From the NCBI RefSeq assembly GCF_014863585.1, contig NZ_CP062253.1:1328501-1392500 (forward strand): a DNA stretch of 64,000 nucleotides. The letters are read 5' to 3'. Positions 47,729-56,732 of this stretch are shown here, piece after piece. The translations under genes and the position numbers were made by a program. Each line of letters begins with the position of its first letter. Positions within the stretch are counted from its first letter, which is position 1. The stretch is from Pseudomonas gozinkensis (GTDB taxonomy: Bacteria; Pseudomonadota; Gammaproteobacteria; Pseudomonadales; Pseudomonadaceae). The notes beneath the pieces are model-generated. The model searched no databases, was not told the origin of the DNA, and worked only from the letters and a program-made list of their open reading frames with translations.

Positions 47729-48250
47729 ATGCCCACACCGATCCAGCAGCCTTCGCAGCTGTTCACCGCGATGGCGACGGCCTTGCGCAACAGCGCCGAC
47801 CTGAACGTGCAAGTCGGCAATCACGATGACTTCACGGCCCCCGGCGACAAGGCATGGGTGCTGATCGACATCGAACGAAATGCACCGGGAGAGCGCGCCG
47901 CCAACGGACGGATCGCTCATGTGCTCACGTTGTCGCTGCAAGTGATTCCGGCGGTTTCCGCTACAGCATTTGCCGCGTGCGATCTCATTGCGGCACTTAA
48001 GAATCTAGTCACGGATAACCGCTGGGGCCTGTCCGGTGATCAATGCGATCTGCCGATGAACATCGATGGATTGCCGTCATTGCTCATCCGCGCCGATCAA
48101 CCGAACAAAGCCTGGACACTGTCGTTCAACCAGACCCTCTATCTGGGCCCGACCCTGCTGGACGATCCGCTCGGCACGCCGAAATTCGCCCGGACCTGGG
48201 AGGTCAGCGACATCGACGATCCCGACCAATACACCTCGCTGGAGGCCTGA
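47729..48250 (+). CDS. Probable tail terminator/collar protein
   Basis: 173 residues from ATG 47729 with AAGGAGG upstream. No strong motif is visible. It occupies the position of PA0615 in R-pyocin clusters, between holin and gpV, and its mixed alpha/beta pattern with a C-terminal acidic tail fits small tail-completion proteins such as gp37/gpU types. It is assigned by context; the exact function is uncertain. Confidence 0.6.
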   Translation: MPTPIQQPSQLFTAMATALRNSADLNVQVGNHDDFTAPGDKAWVLIDIERNAPGERAANGRIAHVLTLSLQVIPAVSATAFAACDLIAALKNLVTDNRWGLSGDQCDLPMNIDGLPSLLIRADQPNKAWTLSFNQTLYLGPTLLDDPLGTPKFARTWEVSDIDDPDQYTSLEA

Positions 48251-48253
48251 GCG

Positions 48254-48862
48254 ATGTTCGACGCATTACTGCGTATGCAACTGGGCCCGATCATCGAGCG
48301 CCTGGCGGAAATGGAAGCCGAGATCGAAGACTTGCACCGGCGCGCCGAGAGTTATTGCCGCATCGGCATCTGTCAGGAAGTCGATGCCGCCAGTAACACC
48401 TGCAGAGTCAGCCACGGTGGATTGCTGACACCCGCCATCAAGTTCTTCAACCCCAGCGCCGGCGCGCAGAGCGAGTCGCGGATCCCGACGGTGGGCGAAC
48501 AGTGTCTGCTGTTCAACTACGGCAGCGGTGAAAGCGGCGCGCAAAGCGTGGCGTTGTTCGGCCTCAACAGTGACCGGTTTCCGCCGGCCTCCACCGTACC
48601 GACGCTGACGCGACGGGTACATCAGGACGGCAGTGAAAGCGGCTACGACGACGCCACACACACCCTGCACTGGCAAAACGGTCCGGCCGCCTTCAGCGGT
48701 TCTCGCGAATCGCTCGAACTGAGCATCGGACCGGCGCGACTGGCGATGACCCCGCAGGCGATCAGCCTGCAACTGGGCGCCGTCGGACTGACCATCGACG
48801 CCTCGGGCGTGCACTTCAGCGGACCGCTGGTGGATCACCAGGGCCGCGTCATCAGCCCCTGA
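48254..48862 (+). CDS. Baseplate spike protein, gpV-like
   Basis: The membrane-piercing central spike of the contractile tail. The 202 residues start with a helical segment, then an OB-fold region (YCRIGICQEVDAASNTCRVSHGG) and a C-terminal beta-helix (residues about 150-202) ending LVDHQGRVISP, as in P2 gpV and R-pyocin PA0616. The ATG follows the previous stop by three bases. Confidence 0.9.
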   Translation: MFDALLRMQLGPIIERLAEMEAEIEDLHRRAESYCRIGICQEVDAASNTCRVSHGGLLTPAIKFFNPSAGAQSESRIPTVGEQCLLFNYGSGESGAQSVALFGLNSDRFPPASTVPTLTRRVHQDGSESGYDDATHTLHWQNGPAAFSGSRESLELSIGPARLAMTPQAISLQLGAVGLTIDASGVHFSGPLVDHQGRVISP

Positions 48863-48876
48863 ATCAAGAGCTTCCC

Positions 48877-49209
48877 ATGATCGGAATCGATAGAGACAGC
48901 GGGGCCACGGTCGACGACTGGCTGCAATTCGTGCAGCGCGCGACCCGGGCCCTGACCACGCCGCTGGGCACCCGGCAAAAACGGCCCTTGTACGGTTCGC
49001 TGATCCCGACGCTGCTGGGGCAGAACCTGGGCGACGACATCCTGTTGCTCGCCCAGAGCCACGCAGCCCAGGCGTTCTACAACCCGCAAAACGGCATCGG
49101 CGATTTCCAGCCTGGCGTGATCGTCGCCACTCGACAGGGCGCGGGGTTGTTGCTGCGATTTGCCGGCACCTGGAAAAACCGCCAACAGACTTTCGAGGTC
49201 GTGACATGA
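48877..49209 (+). CDS. Baseplate protein gpW (GPW/gp25 family)
   Basis: 110 residues with the gp25-type fold signature (LTTPLGTRQKRPLYGS; NPQNGIGDFQPG). It forms the baseplate sheath-polymerisation platform in P2, T4 and R-pyocins. The stop overlaps gpJ by four bases. Confidence 0.9.
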   Translation: MIGIDRDSGATVDDWLQFVQRATRALTTPLGTRQKRPLYGSLIPTLLGQNLGDDILLLAQSHAAQAFYNPQNGIGDFQPGVIVATRQGAGLLLRFAGTWKNRQQTFEVVT

Positions 49210-50201
49210 GCATGTTGATCCCCGGCCAGAACCAGTTGGCCGAACCCTCCTTGATCAAGGTCGATGCGTTCGAGGATCTGCTCGCCGAGTTCAAGACCTT
49301 CGTCATCGAGTACGTCGGCGCACGCTCGCCGCAGAGCGCGGAAAAACTCAAGACCAGCCTGGAAAACGAAAGCGAACTGCTGACCCTGGCCCTGGAAGCT
49401 TTCTGCGTTCGTCTGCAAACCCACGAACGCAAATACAACGCCCGGATCAAGCAGATGCTGGCGTGGTGGGCCACCGGCAGCAACCTGGATGCGCGGCTGG
49501 CGGACATGGGCCTGGAGCGGCAGTTGCTCGATCCGGGCGATCCGGCGGCATTCCCGCCGGTACCGGCGATTTACGAGAGCGACGATGACGCTCGGCTGCG
49601 CTATTACCTGGCGCCCCATGCGCCGGCGGCAGGTTCGCGGATGCAGTATCGCCGCGAGGTGTTCACCCTTGGCGAGCGGCCGGCGGTGAAAGTCGAATCC
49701 ACCGATGCGGGTGTGGTGAACGTCACTTACACCTTCGACCCGGACGGTCTCGCCGCGCAGGTCAAGGACGGTAACGGTCGCCGCACGGCGCCCGGTGAAG
49801 TGCAGGTGACTGTGCTTGCCCGCGACGCTGACGGCACACCGTCCGCCGCGCTGCTCGACGGCGTGCGCAAACATTTTGCCCGGCCGGATGTTTGTCCGGA
49901 AACCGACAAAGTAACGGTCAAAGGCGCCGAGATTCAGCGCTACAAAATCCGCGTCGTGGCCAGGATCAATTCCGGCCCGGATTCGGGCCTGACCAAGGTC
50001 GCCGCCCAGCAACACTTGCAGGCCTACGCCGACAGCTGCCATCGCCTGGAAGGCCGGGTCGATCCGAGCTGGATCGACTACACGCTGCACAGCGCCGGCG
50101 CCGTGCAGTTGCAGATTGTTGAACCGCTGACGCCGATCGTGTGCACGGCGTTTCAAGCGCCGTACTGCACGGCGGTTGAAGTCGAGGTACAGACGCTATG
50201 A
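49206..50201 (+). CDS. Baseplate wedge protein gpJ
   Basis: 331 residues of the Baseplate_J family; it forms the wedge triangle with gpI. YESDDDARLRYYLAPHAPAAGSRMQYRRE and ESTDAGVVNVTY are characteristic. The ATG overlaps the gpW stop, and the stop overlaps gpI by four bases, indicating tight translational coupling. Confidence 0.92.
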   Translation: MSMLIPGQNQLAEPSLIKVDAFEDLLAEFKTFVIEYVGARSPQSAEKLKTSLENESELLTLALEAFCVRLQTHERKYNARIKQMLAWWATGSNLDARLADMGLERQLLDPGDPAAFPPVPAIYESDDDARLRYYLAPHAPAAGSRMQYRREVFTLGERPAVKVESTDAGVVNVTYTFDPDGLAAQVKDGNGRRTAPGEVQVTVLARDADGTPSAALLDGVRKHFARPDVCPETDKVTVKGAEIQRYKIRVVARINSGPDSGLTKVAAQQHLQAYADSCHRLEGRVDPSWIDYTLHSAGAVQLQIVEPLTPIVCTAFQAPYCTAVEVEVQTL

Positions 50202-50833
50202 CCGATCAGACAGCGCGTCCGACCCTGCTGCCGGCCAACAGTTCGGCGCTGGAACGGGCACTCGACATCGGCTTCGGCGCATTGCTTGATCGCGTCGCGC
50301 CGCCGTTTCCCGAACTGATGAACCCGGCTTCGACACCCGTTGCGTTCCTGCCATATCTGGCGGCGGATCGTGGTGTTGCCGAGTGGAGCACCGACGCACC
50401 GGAAGCGGAAAAGCGCCTGACCGTCGAACTGGCTTGGCCCACCGCGCGCCAGGCCGGCACTCGCAAGGCGCTGGAGAACGCCGCCAAGGGCTTGCAGCTC
50501 AGGCCGGAAATTCGCTCTTGGTACGAACAGACACCGCCCGGCGAGCCTTACAGCTTTTCCGTTCGGGCCTTCAGCGAGCAACCCTACAGCGAAGAAATCG
50601 ACGCCCGTCTCGACCGACGCCTGGCTGATGCCAAGAGCGAACGGGACGTGCTGTCGGTGTCGGTCGGCCTCAGCGCCTTCGGCAATCACGTCATCGGCGC
50701 CGCGACTTTCTGCGGTGAGCTGACCACGGTTTATCCGGTTTTCCTCGAAGGGCTCGAGACATCCGGCGAGGCCTTCATGGCGGCTGCGCTGTACACCGTC
50801 GAAACATCCACTATTTATCCTCAGGGGGCCTGA
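50198..50833 (+). CDS. Baseplate tail protein gpI
   Basis: 211 residues of the P2 gpI family, which connects the wedge to the tail fibre. LLPANSSALERALDIGFGAL and YLAADRGVAEWSTDAPEAEKR are typical. The fibre gene begins at the next base after its stop. Confidence 0.9.
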   Translation: MTDQTARPTLLPANSSALERALDIGFGALLDRVAPPFPELMNPASTPVAFLPYLAADRGVAEWSTDAPEAEKRLTVELAWPTARQAGTRKALENAAKGLQLRPEIRSWYEQTPPGEPYSFSVRAFSEQPYSEEIDARLDRRLADAKSERDVLSVSVGLSAFGNHVIGAATFCGELTTVYPVFLEGLETSGEAFMAAALYTVETSTIYPQGA

Positions 50834-53593
50834 ATGGCTGACTATTACACCCTGCTCACCAACGCAGGGATTGCCTACGAAACCGCCTGCAAGGCAGCGG
50901 GCACGCCGATCAAGTTGACGCAGATTTCCGTCGGCGATGGTGGTGAGGGCGGGGTCTACAACCCGGCCGCAACCGCTACCGCACTGAAACGCGAAGTCTG
51001 GCGCGGTCCGCTCAATGCGCTGTTCCAGGACGAGAAGAATCCGAGCTGGCTGCTCGCCGAAGTCACCATTCCGCCGGACGTCGGCGGCTGGTATGTGCGT
51101 GAAGCCGGGCTGTGGACAGACACCGGCATTCTCTACGCCATCGTCAAATACCCGGAGTCGTTCAAGCCGGTACTGGCTAACTCCGGCTCGGGCAAGGAGT
51201 TCTACATCCGCTCGATTTTCGAGACCAGCAATGCCTCGCTGGTGACGCTGTTGATCGATGACACGGTGGTCAAGGCCACTCGCGCCTGGGTCATGAGTTA
51301 CCTCGCCGAAGAACTCGGCAAACTTGATGGCAAGCAATCGGTACGTGTCGCCGCCACCGCCAACGTGGTGTTGAACGGTGCGCAGCAGATCGACGGCGTG
51401 GCGGTGATCGCCGGTGACCGCGTGCTGCTGCCGAACCAGACCCTGGCCAAGGACAACGGTCTGTGGATCGTCGCCAACGGTAACTGGATTCGGGCGAACG
51501 ATGCCAACGTCAGCGCCAAGGTCACACCGGGCCTGACGGTGATGGTGGAAGAGGGCACGCTCAACGGCGATTCGCTGTGGCACCTGACCACCAACGCGCC
51601 GATTACCCTCGGCACCACTGCGCTGACATTCAAGATGCTGGCAGGGCGCACCGGGATTGCTGCCGGCACTTACAAGAGTCTGAGCGTCGACGAATACGGC
51701 CGCGCGACGGCCGGGTCGAACCCCGACACGTTGTCCGGGTTTGGCATCAAGGATTCGTACACCAAGGCTGAAGTCGAGGCGCTGATTGCCAAGGCCTCGG
51801 CATTGCCGGTGGGGTCGATTGTTGCGTTCCCGGTTGACTCGCCACCTCCGGGTTTTCTGGAGCTGGACAACAGCGTCAGGAGCAGCGCGACTTACCCGGA
51901 CTTGAGCGCCTATCTGGGTGGCAAGTTCAACAAGGGGGATGAGGGCGTCGGGAATTTCCGCTTGCCTGAGGCGCGTGGGGAGTTTTTGCGGGGTTGGGAT
52001 CATGGGCGCGGCATCGATGGCGGTCGGGTAATCGGCAGTTCTCAGAGTGACACGCTGCAGAACATCTACGGCACCTTCGATGGCTATCTCGATATCACCA
52101 CCGTAAGTGGCGCATTCACAATGGGCAACATGAGCCGGTCCTCATCGTCGCTCAATCAGAAAGACGCTTACCACAGTGTGATCCTTGATGCTTCAAAGGT
52201 GGCTCGAACTTCTGCGGAAACCCGTCCCCGCAACATCGCCGTCATGTGGTGCATCAAGGCCTGGAATGCGCCGATCAATCAGGGAAACATCGACGTAGCC
52301 GCACTGGCCAAGGAAGTCGAAAAGCTCAAATCCTCCGTTCCGGTCGGTGCTGTCCTGTCGTTCCCAATGGGCGTCGTGCCTGCCGGTTATCTGGAACTGG
52401 ATGGCAGCGTACAGAGCATTGCGACCTATCCGGATCTGGCGGCGTATCTCGGCACTACGTTCAACAAGGGAGATGAAGGTGCCGGGAATTTCCGCTTGCC
52501 AGAGTCTCGTGGTGAGTTTCTACGCGGCTGGGATCATGGGCGGGGCATCGATATCGGCCGTAGTGTCGGCAGCTATCAGGCAGGTACAAAGACTCAGGGC
52601 GATGACGGCACGGCCCCAGCTGTTCAAGGTATCGGCAACTCCAGTTTGATCGATGCCGATCCGGCTCCTGGTTTCAGTGGCGATATTTACTACACCGCTA
52701 CCGATGTCACCGTGAAGAACTTTACCAACGCGTTCTGGAAAACGGTTCGCCCACGCAACCTCGCCGTGATGTGGTGCATCAAGGCCTGGAATGCACCGGT
52801 CAATCAGGGAAGCATTGATGTTGCCGCGTTGGCAGCTGAAACCAGACTGGCTCGACTCAACGGCGCAGAAGTAGGCGCCGCGCGTAATCTGAGAATGTCG
52901 CTGCCTGTCGCCGCATCGGTTGCAACGCTGACCGCTGACCAACTGATTGTCGAGCAGCCGGGTGTTGGCCAGTACAAGTTGTCTAACGTCAACTTGTCCA
53001 TCGACCTGACAACGGTCGGCGCTGGCGGAATGGACATTGGTGCTGCTCCTGCCAGTGGCAGCGTCGGCATCTATGTTATCTACAACCCTGACTCCAAAGT
53101 GGCGAAGATGTTGGCCGTCAACGCCACTTCGATTTCAATCCCTGAAGTCTACGGCGGTTCCAATATGCCAGCCGGTTACACAGCAAGTGCGCTGGTCAGT
53201 ATCTGGCAGACCTATGCGAGTCGACTGATGTTATCTGGTACCCAATATCAGCGGTTGGTATCCATCGGCAAAACGTCGATTCTGTCCAACGGCGTGTCAC
53301 AGACATGGACACCCCTTTCTCTGGCAGCTGTGGTTCCGAAGAACGCCAAGACAGTTGGCGGATATGTTCACTACATTGCGAATGCTGAAACGGGTGGAGG
53401 CGGTTACCTGGGAATCGCGTCCGATGCAACGGGTAGTGGAATGAAGACTATCGGAATTGGTGGAGTAGCCAGGCTGGGGGTTCTGAGCGCATTTTCCGAC
53501 ATGGCAATGACGACGTCCCAGACGATTTACTACACCGTGGATACATCCGTACCGAGTGCAAACAGCATCTTTATCTCGCAATACAGTTTTTAA
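50834..53593 (+). CDS. Tail fibre with duplicated collar domains
   Basis: The receptor-binding fibre that sets killing range. The 919 residues begin with a P2 gpH/DUF3751-type baseplate attachment domain (YYTLLTNAGIAYETACKAAG, QISVGDGG, to about residue 150), a linker of beta repeats, then two tandem phage tail collar domains starting near residues 324 (LPVGSIVAFP) and 502 (VPVGAVLSFP), spaced about 178 residues. A unique C-terminal tip follows from about residue 680. The duplication is visible at DNA level (51803-52310 versus 52337-52835). Two chaperone genes follow. Confidence 0.9.
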   Translation: MADYYTLLTNAGIAYETACKAAGTPIKLTQISVGDGGEGGVYNPAATATALKREVWRGPLNALFQDEKNPSWLLAEVTIPPDVGGWYVREAGLWTDTGILYAIVKYPESFKPVLANSGSGKEFYIRSIFETSNASLVTLLIDDTVVKATRAWVMSYLAEELGKLDGKQSVRVAATANVVLNGAQQIDGVAVIAGDRVLLPNQTLAKDNGLWIVANGNWIRANDANVSAKVTPGLTVMVEEGTLNGDSLWHLTTNAPITLGTTALTFKMLAGRTGIAAGTYKSLSVDEYGRATAGSNPDTLSGFGIKDSYTKAEVEALIAKASALPVGSIVAFPVDSPPPGFLELDNSVRSSATYPDLSAYLGGKFNKGDEGVGNFRLPEARGEFLRGWDHGRGIDGGRVIGSSQSDTLQNIYGTFDGYLDITTVSGAFTMGNMSRSSSSLNQKDAYHSVILDASKVARTSAETRPRNIAVMWCIKAWNAPINQGNIDVAALAKEVEKLKSSVPVGAVLSFPMGVVPAGYLELDGSVQSIATYPDLAAYLGTTFNKGDEGAGNFRLPESRGEFLRGWDHGRGIDIGRSVGSYQAGTKTQGDDGTAPAVQGIGNSSLIDADPAPGFSGDIYYTATDVTVKNFTNAFWKTVRPRNLAVMWCIKAWNAPVNQGSIDVAALAAETRLARLNGAEVGAARNLRMSLPVAASVATLTADQLIVEQPGVGQYKLSNVNLSIDLTTVGAGGMDIGAAPASGSVGIYVIYNPDSKVAKMLAVNATSISIPEVYGGSNMPAGYTASALVSIWQTYASRLMLSGTQYQRLVSIGKTSILSNGVSQTWTPLSLAAVVPKNAKTVGGYVHYIANAETGGGGYLGIASDATGSGMKTIGIGGVARLGVLSAFSDMAMTTSQTIYYTVDTSVPSANSIFISQYSF

Positions 53594-53603
53594 GGAGTTA
53601 CCT

Positions 53604-54113
53604 ATGTTGAGAGCTTACTCAAATGTGGGGACGGCCTTTCGTTGTGTCGCCCCGGACTGGCCGCTGGCTGACGGCGAGGTTCTTTTTGACCATGAACCTA
53701 CCGAAAGCGAACTGGAAGAGGCGTTTGGTCATGCCTACGGCACGTTGATAAAAAGCCGTCGGTTGGCCTCTATTGCCGAAGAGCGATTCCATCGTGAAGG
53801 CTCGGGCATCGTGGTCGATGGCGTCGCTGTCGATACTTCCCGAGACAGCCAGTCGCTGATCGCCGGCATGGCTGTCTCAGCGATGCTGGACCCTACCTAT
53901 CACTGCAGTTACAAGGCTGTAGCCGGTTTTGTCGAGCTGACCTCCGCGCAGATCCTCGGCATTGCAAAGGCTGTTCGTTTTCATGTTCAGGCCTGTTTTG
54001 ACCGGGAGAGGGCGCTGACTGAAACGGTGAATGCCCAAACCTACACCGATGAAATGCTCAAGGATGGCTGGCCGGATTCCTCGCCAGGCACATCAGACCC
54101 AACCCTTCAATAA
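53604..54113 (+). CDS. Tail fibre assembly protein, DUF4376
   Basis: 169 residues from ATG 53604 with AAGGAG upstream. The C-terminal half carries the DUF4376 pattern (VVDGVAVDTSRDSQSLI; FVELTSAQILGIAKAVRFHVQACFDRE), found next to tail fibre genes. It probably helps fold or attach the fibre tip. A terminator hairpin follows immediately. Confidence 0.8.
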   Translation: MLRAYSNVGTAFRCVAPDWPLADGEVLFDHEPTESELEEAFGHAYGTLIKSRRLASIAEERFHREGSGIVVDGVAVDTSRDSQSLIAGMAVSAMLDPTYHCSYKAVAGFVELTSAQILGIAKAVRFHVQACFDRERALTETVNAQTYTDEMLKDGWPDSSPGTSDPTLQ

Positions 54114-54136
54114 CGCCCCGTACAACGGGGCGTTTT
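54112..54136 (+). terminator. Terminator between the two fibre chaperones
   Basis: AACGCCCCG / CGGGGCGTT stem with a 5-base loop and Ts, beginning within the stop codon of the DUF4376 gene. It lies inside the tail operon. Confidence 0.85.
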
Positions 54137-54198
54137 CATATCAACCCACCCAAGAGGGGGGGTTGAAAGTCGTTGTTCATCAAACAAGGAAGAACCTA

Positions 54199-54621
54199 AT
54201 GTTTTATTCGAAATCCACTGGCGGTTTTTACGATTCTGCCATTCATACCGAAATGCCCGCCGATGTCGTTGAAATCTCGCGCGAGTACTGGCAGGAACTT
54301 CTGAACGGGCAGTCCATCGGCAAAATGATTGTCGCGAATGAAGAAGGCTATCCGATCCTGGTTGACCAGCCGGGGCCGACACCTGAAGAGCTTGAGTACT
54401 ATGAACTTGTCTGGCGCAACCAGCAGCTTGTAGCCACTGACCGCGTCGTTACCCAGTACCGTGACGAGGTGGAGCGCTGGCCTACTCTGCTGACTCCGGC
54501 GCAGTACATCGAGCTGCAAACCTATCGCCGCACGCTGCGTATCTGGCCGGTTGGCGGTGAGTTGCCCCTGAGCGAACACCGGCCGGCAGCGCCGGCGTGG
54601 CTCGCCAGCCTGCCTCAATAA
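54199..54621 (+). CDS. Tail fibre assembly chaperone (Caudo_TAP-like)
   Basis: 140 residues. The N-terminal MFYSKSTGGFYDSAIHTEMP followed by YWQELLNGQSIGKMI and DQPGPTPEE is typical of phage tail fibre assembly chaperones. The C-terminus ends in a Trp/Pro-rich WPVGGELPLSEHRPAAPAW segment. The start is ATG 54199 with AAGGAAG upstream. It is flanked by terminators on both sides. Confidence 0.8.
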   Translation: MFYSKSTGGFYDSAIHTEMPADVVEISREYWQELLNGQSIGKMIVANEEGYPILVDQPGPTPEELEYYELVWRNQQLVATDRVVTQYRDEVERWPTLLTPAQYIELQTYRRTLRIWPVGGELPLSEHRPAAPAWLASLPQ

Positions 54622-54649
54622 AAACGCCCCGCACCGTCGGGGCGTTTTC
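54621..54649 (+). terminator. Terminator after the fibre chaperone
   Basis: AAAACGCCCC paired with GGGGCGTTTT with a 9-base loop, starting at the chaperone stop. It closely resembles the hairpin at 54112-54136. Confidence 0.85.
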
Positions 54650-54670
54650 TTGTCCGCCGATCAGTAATTG

Positions 54671-54696
54671 AGCCCCTCTCTCAAACCGAGGGGCTT
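54671..54696 (+). terminator. Third hairpin before the sheath genes
   Basis: AGCCCCTC / GAGGGGCT with a 10-base loop followed by TTTCCC. It lies just before a small gene and the sheath gene, making three terminator-like structures within 600 bases. Confidence 0.65.
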
Positions 54697-54719
54697 TCCC
54701 GTTTATGGAGAAACGAAAA

Positions 54720-54905
54720 ATGGCAACCCGCCAAACCTACACCGTGCTCGTTCCATTCCCCACCGGCGGTGGGCACTGGTCGAGTGTCGGCCAGGAACTC
54801 GACCTGCTCGATGTCGAGGCCAGTGCCCTGCACAGCGCCGGTCGACTGGAGCTGAAAACACCTACCACCCAGGCCGTGAAGGCCGCTGCCAAGAAGGCTG
54901 ACTGA
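54720..54905 (+). CDS. Small protein preceding the sheath gene, unknown function
   Basis: 61 residues from ATG 54720, with GGAG upstream. The N-terminus (YTVLVPFPTGGGHW) is beta-like and the Ala/Lys-rich C-terminus (AVKAAAKKAD) probably flexible. In the second tail module a protein of almost the same size (DUF2635-like) likewise directly precedes the sheath gene, so it may have an equivalent role. No firm family was recognised. Confidence 0.6.
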   Translation: MATRQTYTVLVPFPTGGGHWSSVGQELDLLDVEASALHSAGRLELKTPTTQAVKAAAKKAD

Positions 54906-54907
54906 CT

Positions 54908-56074
54908 ATGGCTGAGGTTCTGAACTTCGAGCACAACGGCATTACCGTCAATGCCACCGAATCCCCCGAGGCCATGGGTGGCCTGGGCGACAACGTCATC
55001 GGTCTGGTCGGCACCGCGCCGAAGGCCGATCCGCTGATTCCGCGCAACGCACCGTTTCGCATCAACAGCTTCACCACCCACGCACTGCTCGATCCGACCG
55101 GCTCGGAAGAGGGCACCCTTTACCACGCCGTTTACCAGATCCTCAAAGTGGTCAAGGTGCCGGTGTACGTGGTGATCGTCGAAGCGGGCGCGACCCCGGC
55201 CGATACCGTCAACGCGGTAATCGGCGGTGTTGAACCGGCGACCGGCCGCAAACTCGGTCTGGCGGCACTGGGCAGCGTTCCGGAAGACCTGACCATCATC
55301 GGCGCGCCGGGCTTCACCGGCACCAAGGCTGTGGCCAGCGAGTTCGCCTCGTTCGGCAAGCGCATCAAGGCCCGTGTGGTGCTGGACGGCAAGGACGCCT
55401 CGGTCGCCGACCAGGTGCTGTACAGCCAGGAACTGGGCGGTGCGGATCTCGGTTTCGACCGTTGCCTGGTGGTGCACAACATGCCTGCCGTGTACTCGAA
55501 AGCCGCGAAGAAAAACGTGTTCCTCGCGCCATCCAGTCTGGCGATTGCCGCGCTGGCCAAGGTCAAGCAGTGGGAAAGCCCGGGCAACCAGGTGACCTAC
55601 GCCGAAGACGTGTCGCGGGTCGTCGAGTACAACATCCTCGACACCTCCACCGAAGGCGATCTGCTGAACCGCTACGGCGTCAGCTACTACGCCCGCACCA
55701 TCCTTGGCGGCTTCTCGCTGCTGGGCAACCGCTCGATCACCGGCAAGTTCATCAGCTACGTCGGTCTGGAAGACGCCATCAGCCGCAAGCTGGTGAAAGC
55801 CGGCCAGAAAGCCATGGCGAAGAACCTGACCAAGTCGTTCATGGATCAGGAAGTCAAACGCATCAACGACTGGCTGCAGACCCTGGTCGCCGACGAAACC
55901 ATTCCCGGCGGCAGCGTGTACCTGCACCCGGAACTCAACAGCGTCGAGAAGTACAAGAACGGCACCTGGTACGTGGTCATCGACTACGGCCGATACGCGC
56001 CGAACGAACACATGGTTTATCAACTCAACGCCCGCGATGAAATCATCGAGCAGTTCCTGGAGGACGTTCTCTAA
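54908..56074 (+). CDS. Contractile tail sheath protein (P2 FI-like)
   Basis: 388 residues. The contracting outer layer of the particle in the first module. NGITVNATESPEAMGGLGDNV-type N-terminus and the C-terminal RTWFVI-like region (KRINDWLQTLV; YGRYAPNEHMVYQLNARDEI) match P2 FI and R-pyocin PA0622. The stop shares one base with the tube gene. Confidence 0.93.
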   Translation: MAEVLNFEHNGITVNATESPEAMGGLGDNVIGLVGTAPKADPLIPRNAPFRINSFTTHALLDPTGSEEGTLYHAVYQILKVVKVPVYVVIVEAGATPADTVNAVIGGVEPATGRKLGLAALGSVPEDLTIIGAPGFTGTKAVASEFASFGKRIKARVVLDGKDASVADQVLYSQELGGADLGFDRCLVVHNMPAVYSKAAKKNVFLAPSSLAIAALAKVKQWESPGNQVTYAEDVSRVVEYNILDTSTEGDLLNRYGVSYYARTILGGFSLLGNRSITGKFISYVGLEDAISRKLVKAGQKAMAKNLTKSFMDQEVKRINDWLQTLVADETIPGGSVYLHPELNSVEKYKNGTWYVVIDYGRYAPNEHMVYQLNARDEIIEQFLEDVL

Positions 56075-56580
56075 TGTTTACCAACCGCGTAAGACAGGCC
56101 ATCGCGGCCACCCTGCAAGGCCTGCCGTTGTCGGCAACCGTGGAAGAGTTCACCCCGCCGAAGATCGAATTCGATGTGGAAGAGATGCGTGGCGGCCGTT
56201 TCATCGTCGAAGAAATGGCCAAGGGCGGCAAAGCGCTCAATGCCAAGTTGACCCTGCAAGGCATGGGCACCGAAGTCATGCTCGCACTGGGTGTGAAGCT
56301 GGGCGACGACATCCTGCTGAACGTGCGTGAAGCCGGTCAGGATCAGGATGGCAACACCTGGTTCACCTACCACACCGTAGGCGGCAAGCTGAAATCCCTG
56401 GAGGAAACCGCGGTGAAGATGGGTGAAAAACCCAAGACCAACCTGGAACTCTCCTGCCGCACCTACAACCGCCTGGAAAACGGCGTGCCGGTGATCGACA
56501 TCGACGTGCGCACCCAGAAGTTCGTGCTCAACGGCGTCGACATCCTCGGTGATGCCCGTCGTGCGGTGCTGATGCCGTAA
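56074..56580 (+). CDS. Tail tube protein (P2 FII-like)
   Basis: 168 residues forming the inner rigid tube. VEEFTPPKIEFDVEEMRGG and KMGEKPKTNLELSCRTYNR are typical of FII. Its start overlaps the sheath stop. A REP doublet follows, so the next gene is 152 bases away, an interruption in the otherwise dense operon. Confidence 0.92.
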   Translation: MFTNRVRQAIAATLQGLPLSATVEEFTPPKIEFDVEEMRGGRFIVEEMAKGGKALNAKLTLQGMGTEVMLALGVKLGDDILLNVREAGQDQDGNTWFTYHTVGGKLKSLEETAVKMGEKPKTNLELSCRTYNRLENGVPVIDIDVRTQKFVLNGVDILGDARRAVLMP

Positions 56581-56608
56581 GCCTCGGCCAAAGGCAATCA
56601 CAAAACCC

Positions 56609-56698
56609 TGTGGGAGCGAGCTTGCTCGCGAAAGCGATCTGATGTTCAACATTGATGTTGACGGACCCGACGCCTTCGCGAGCAAGCTCGCTCCCACA
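56609..56698. repeat. REP doublet (REPIN-like) inside the tailocin operon
   Basis: 90 bases with arms beginning TGTGGGAGCGAGCTTGCTCG and their inverted complement. It lies between the tube and E genes and is the same class as the accA-tilS copy. It shows the locus has been resident in this lineage long enough to acquire a chromosomal repeat, or that the locus recombined with one carrying it. Confidence 0.92.
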
Positions 56699-56732
56699 GA
56701 GGATCTAAACGAATCACCAAGGAATTCCTTTC

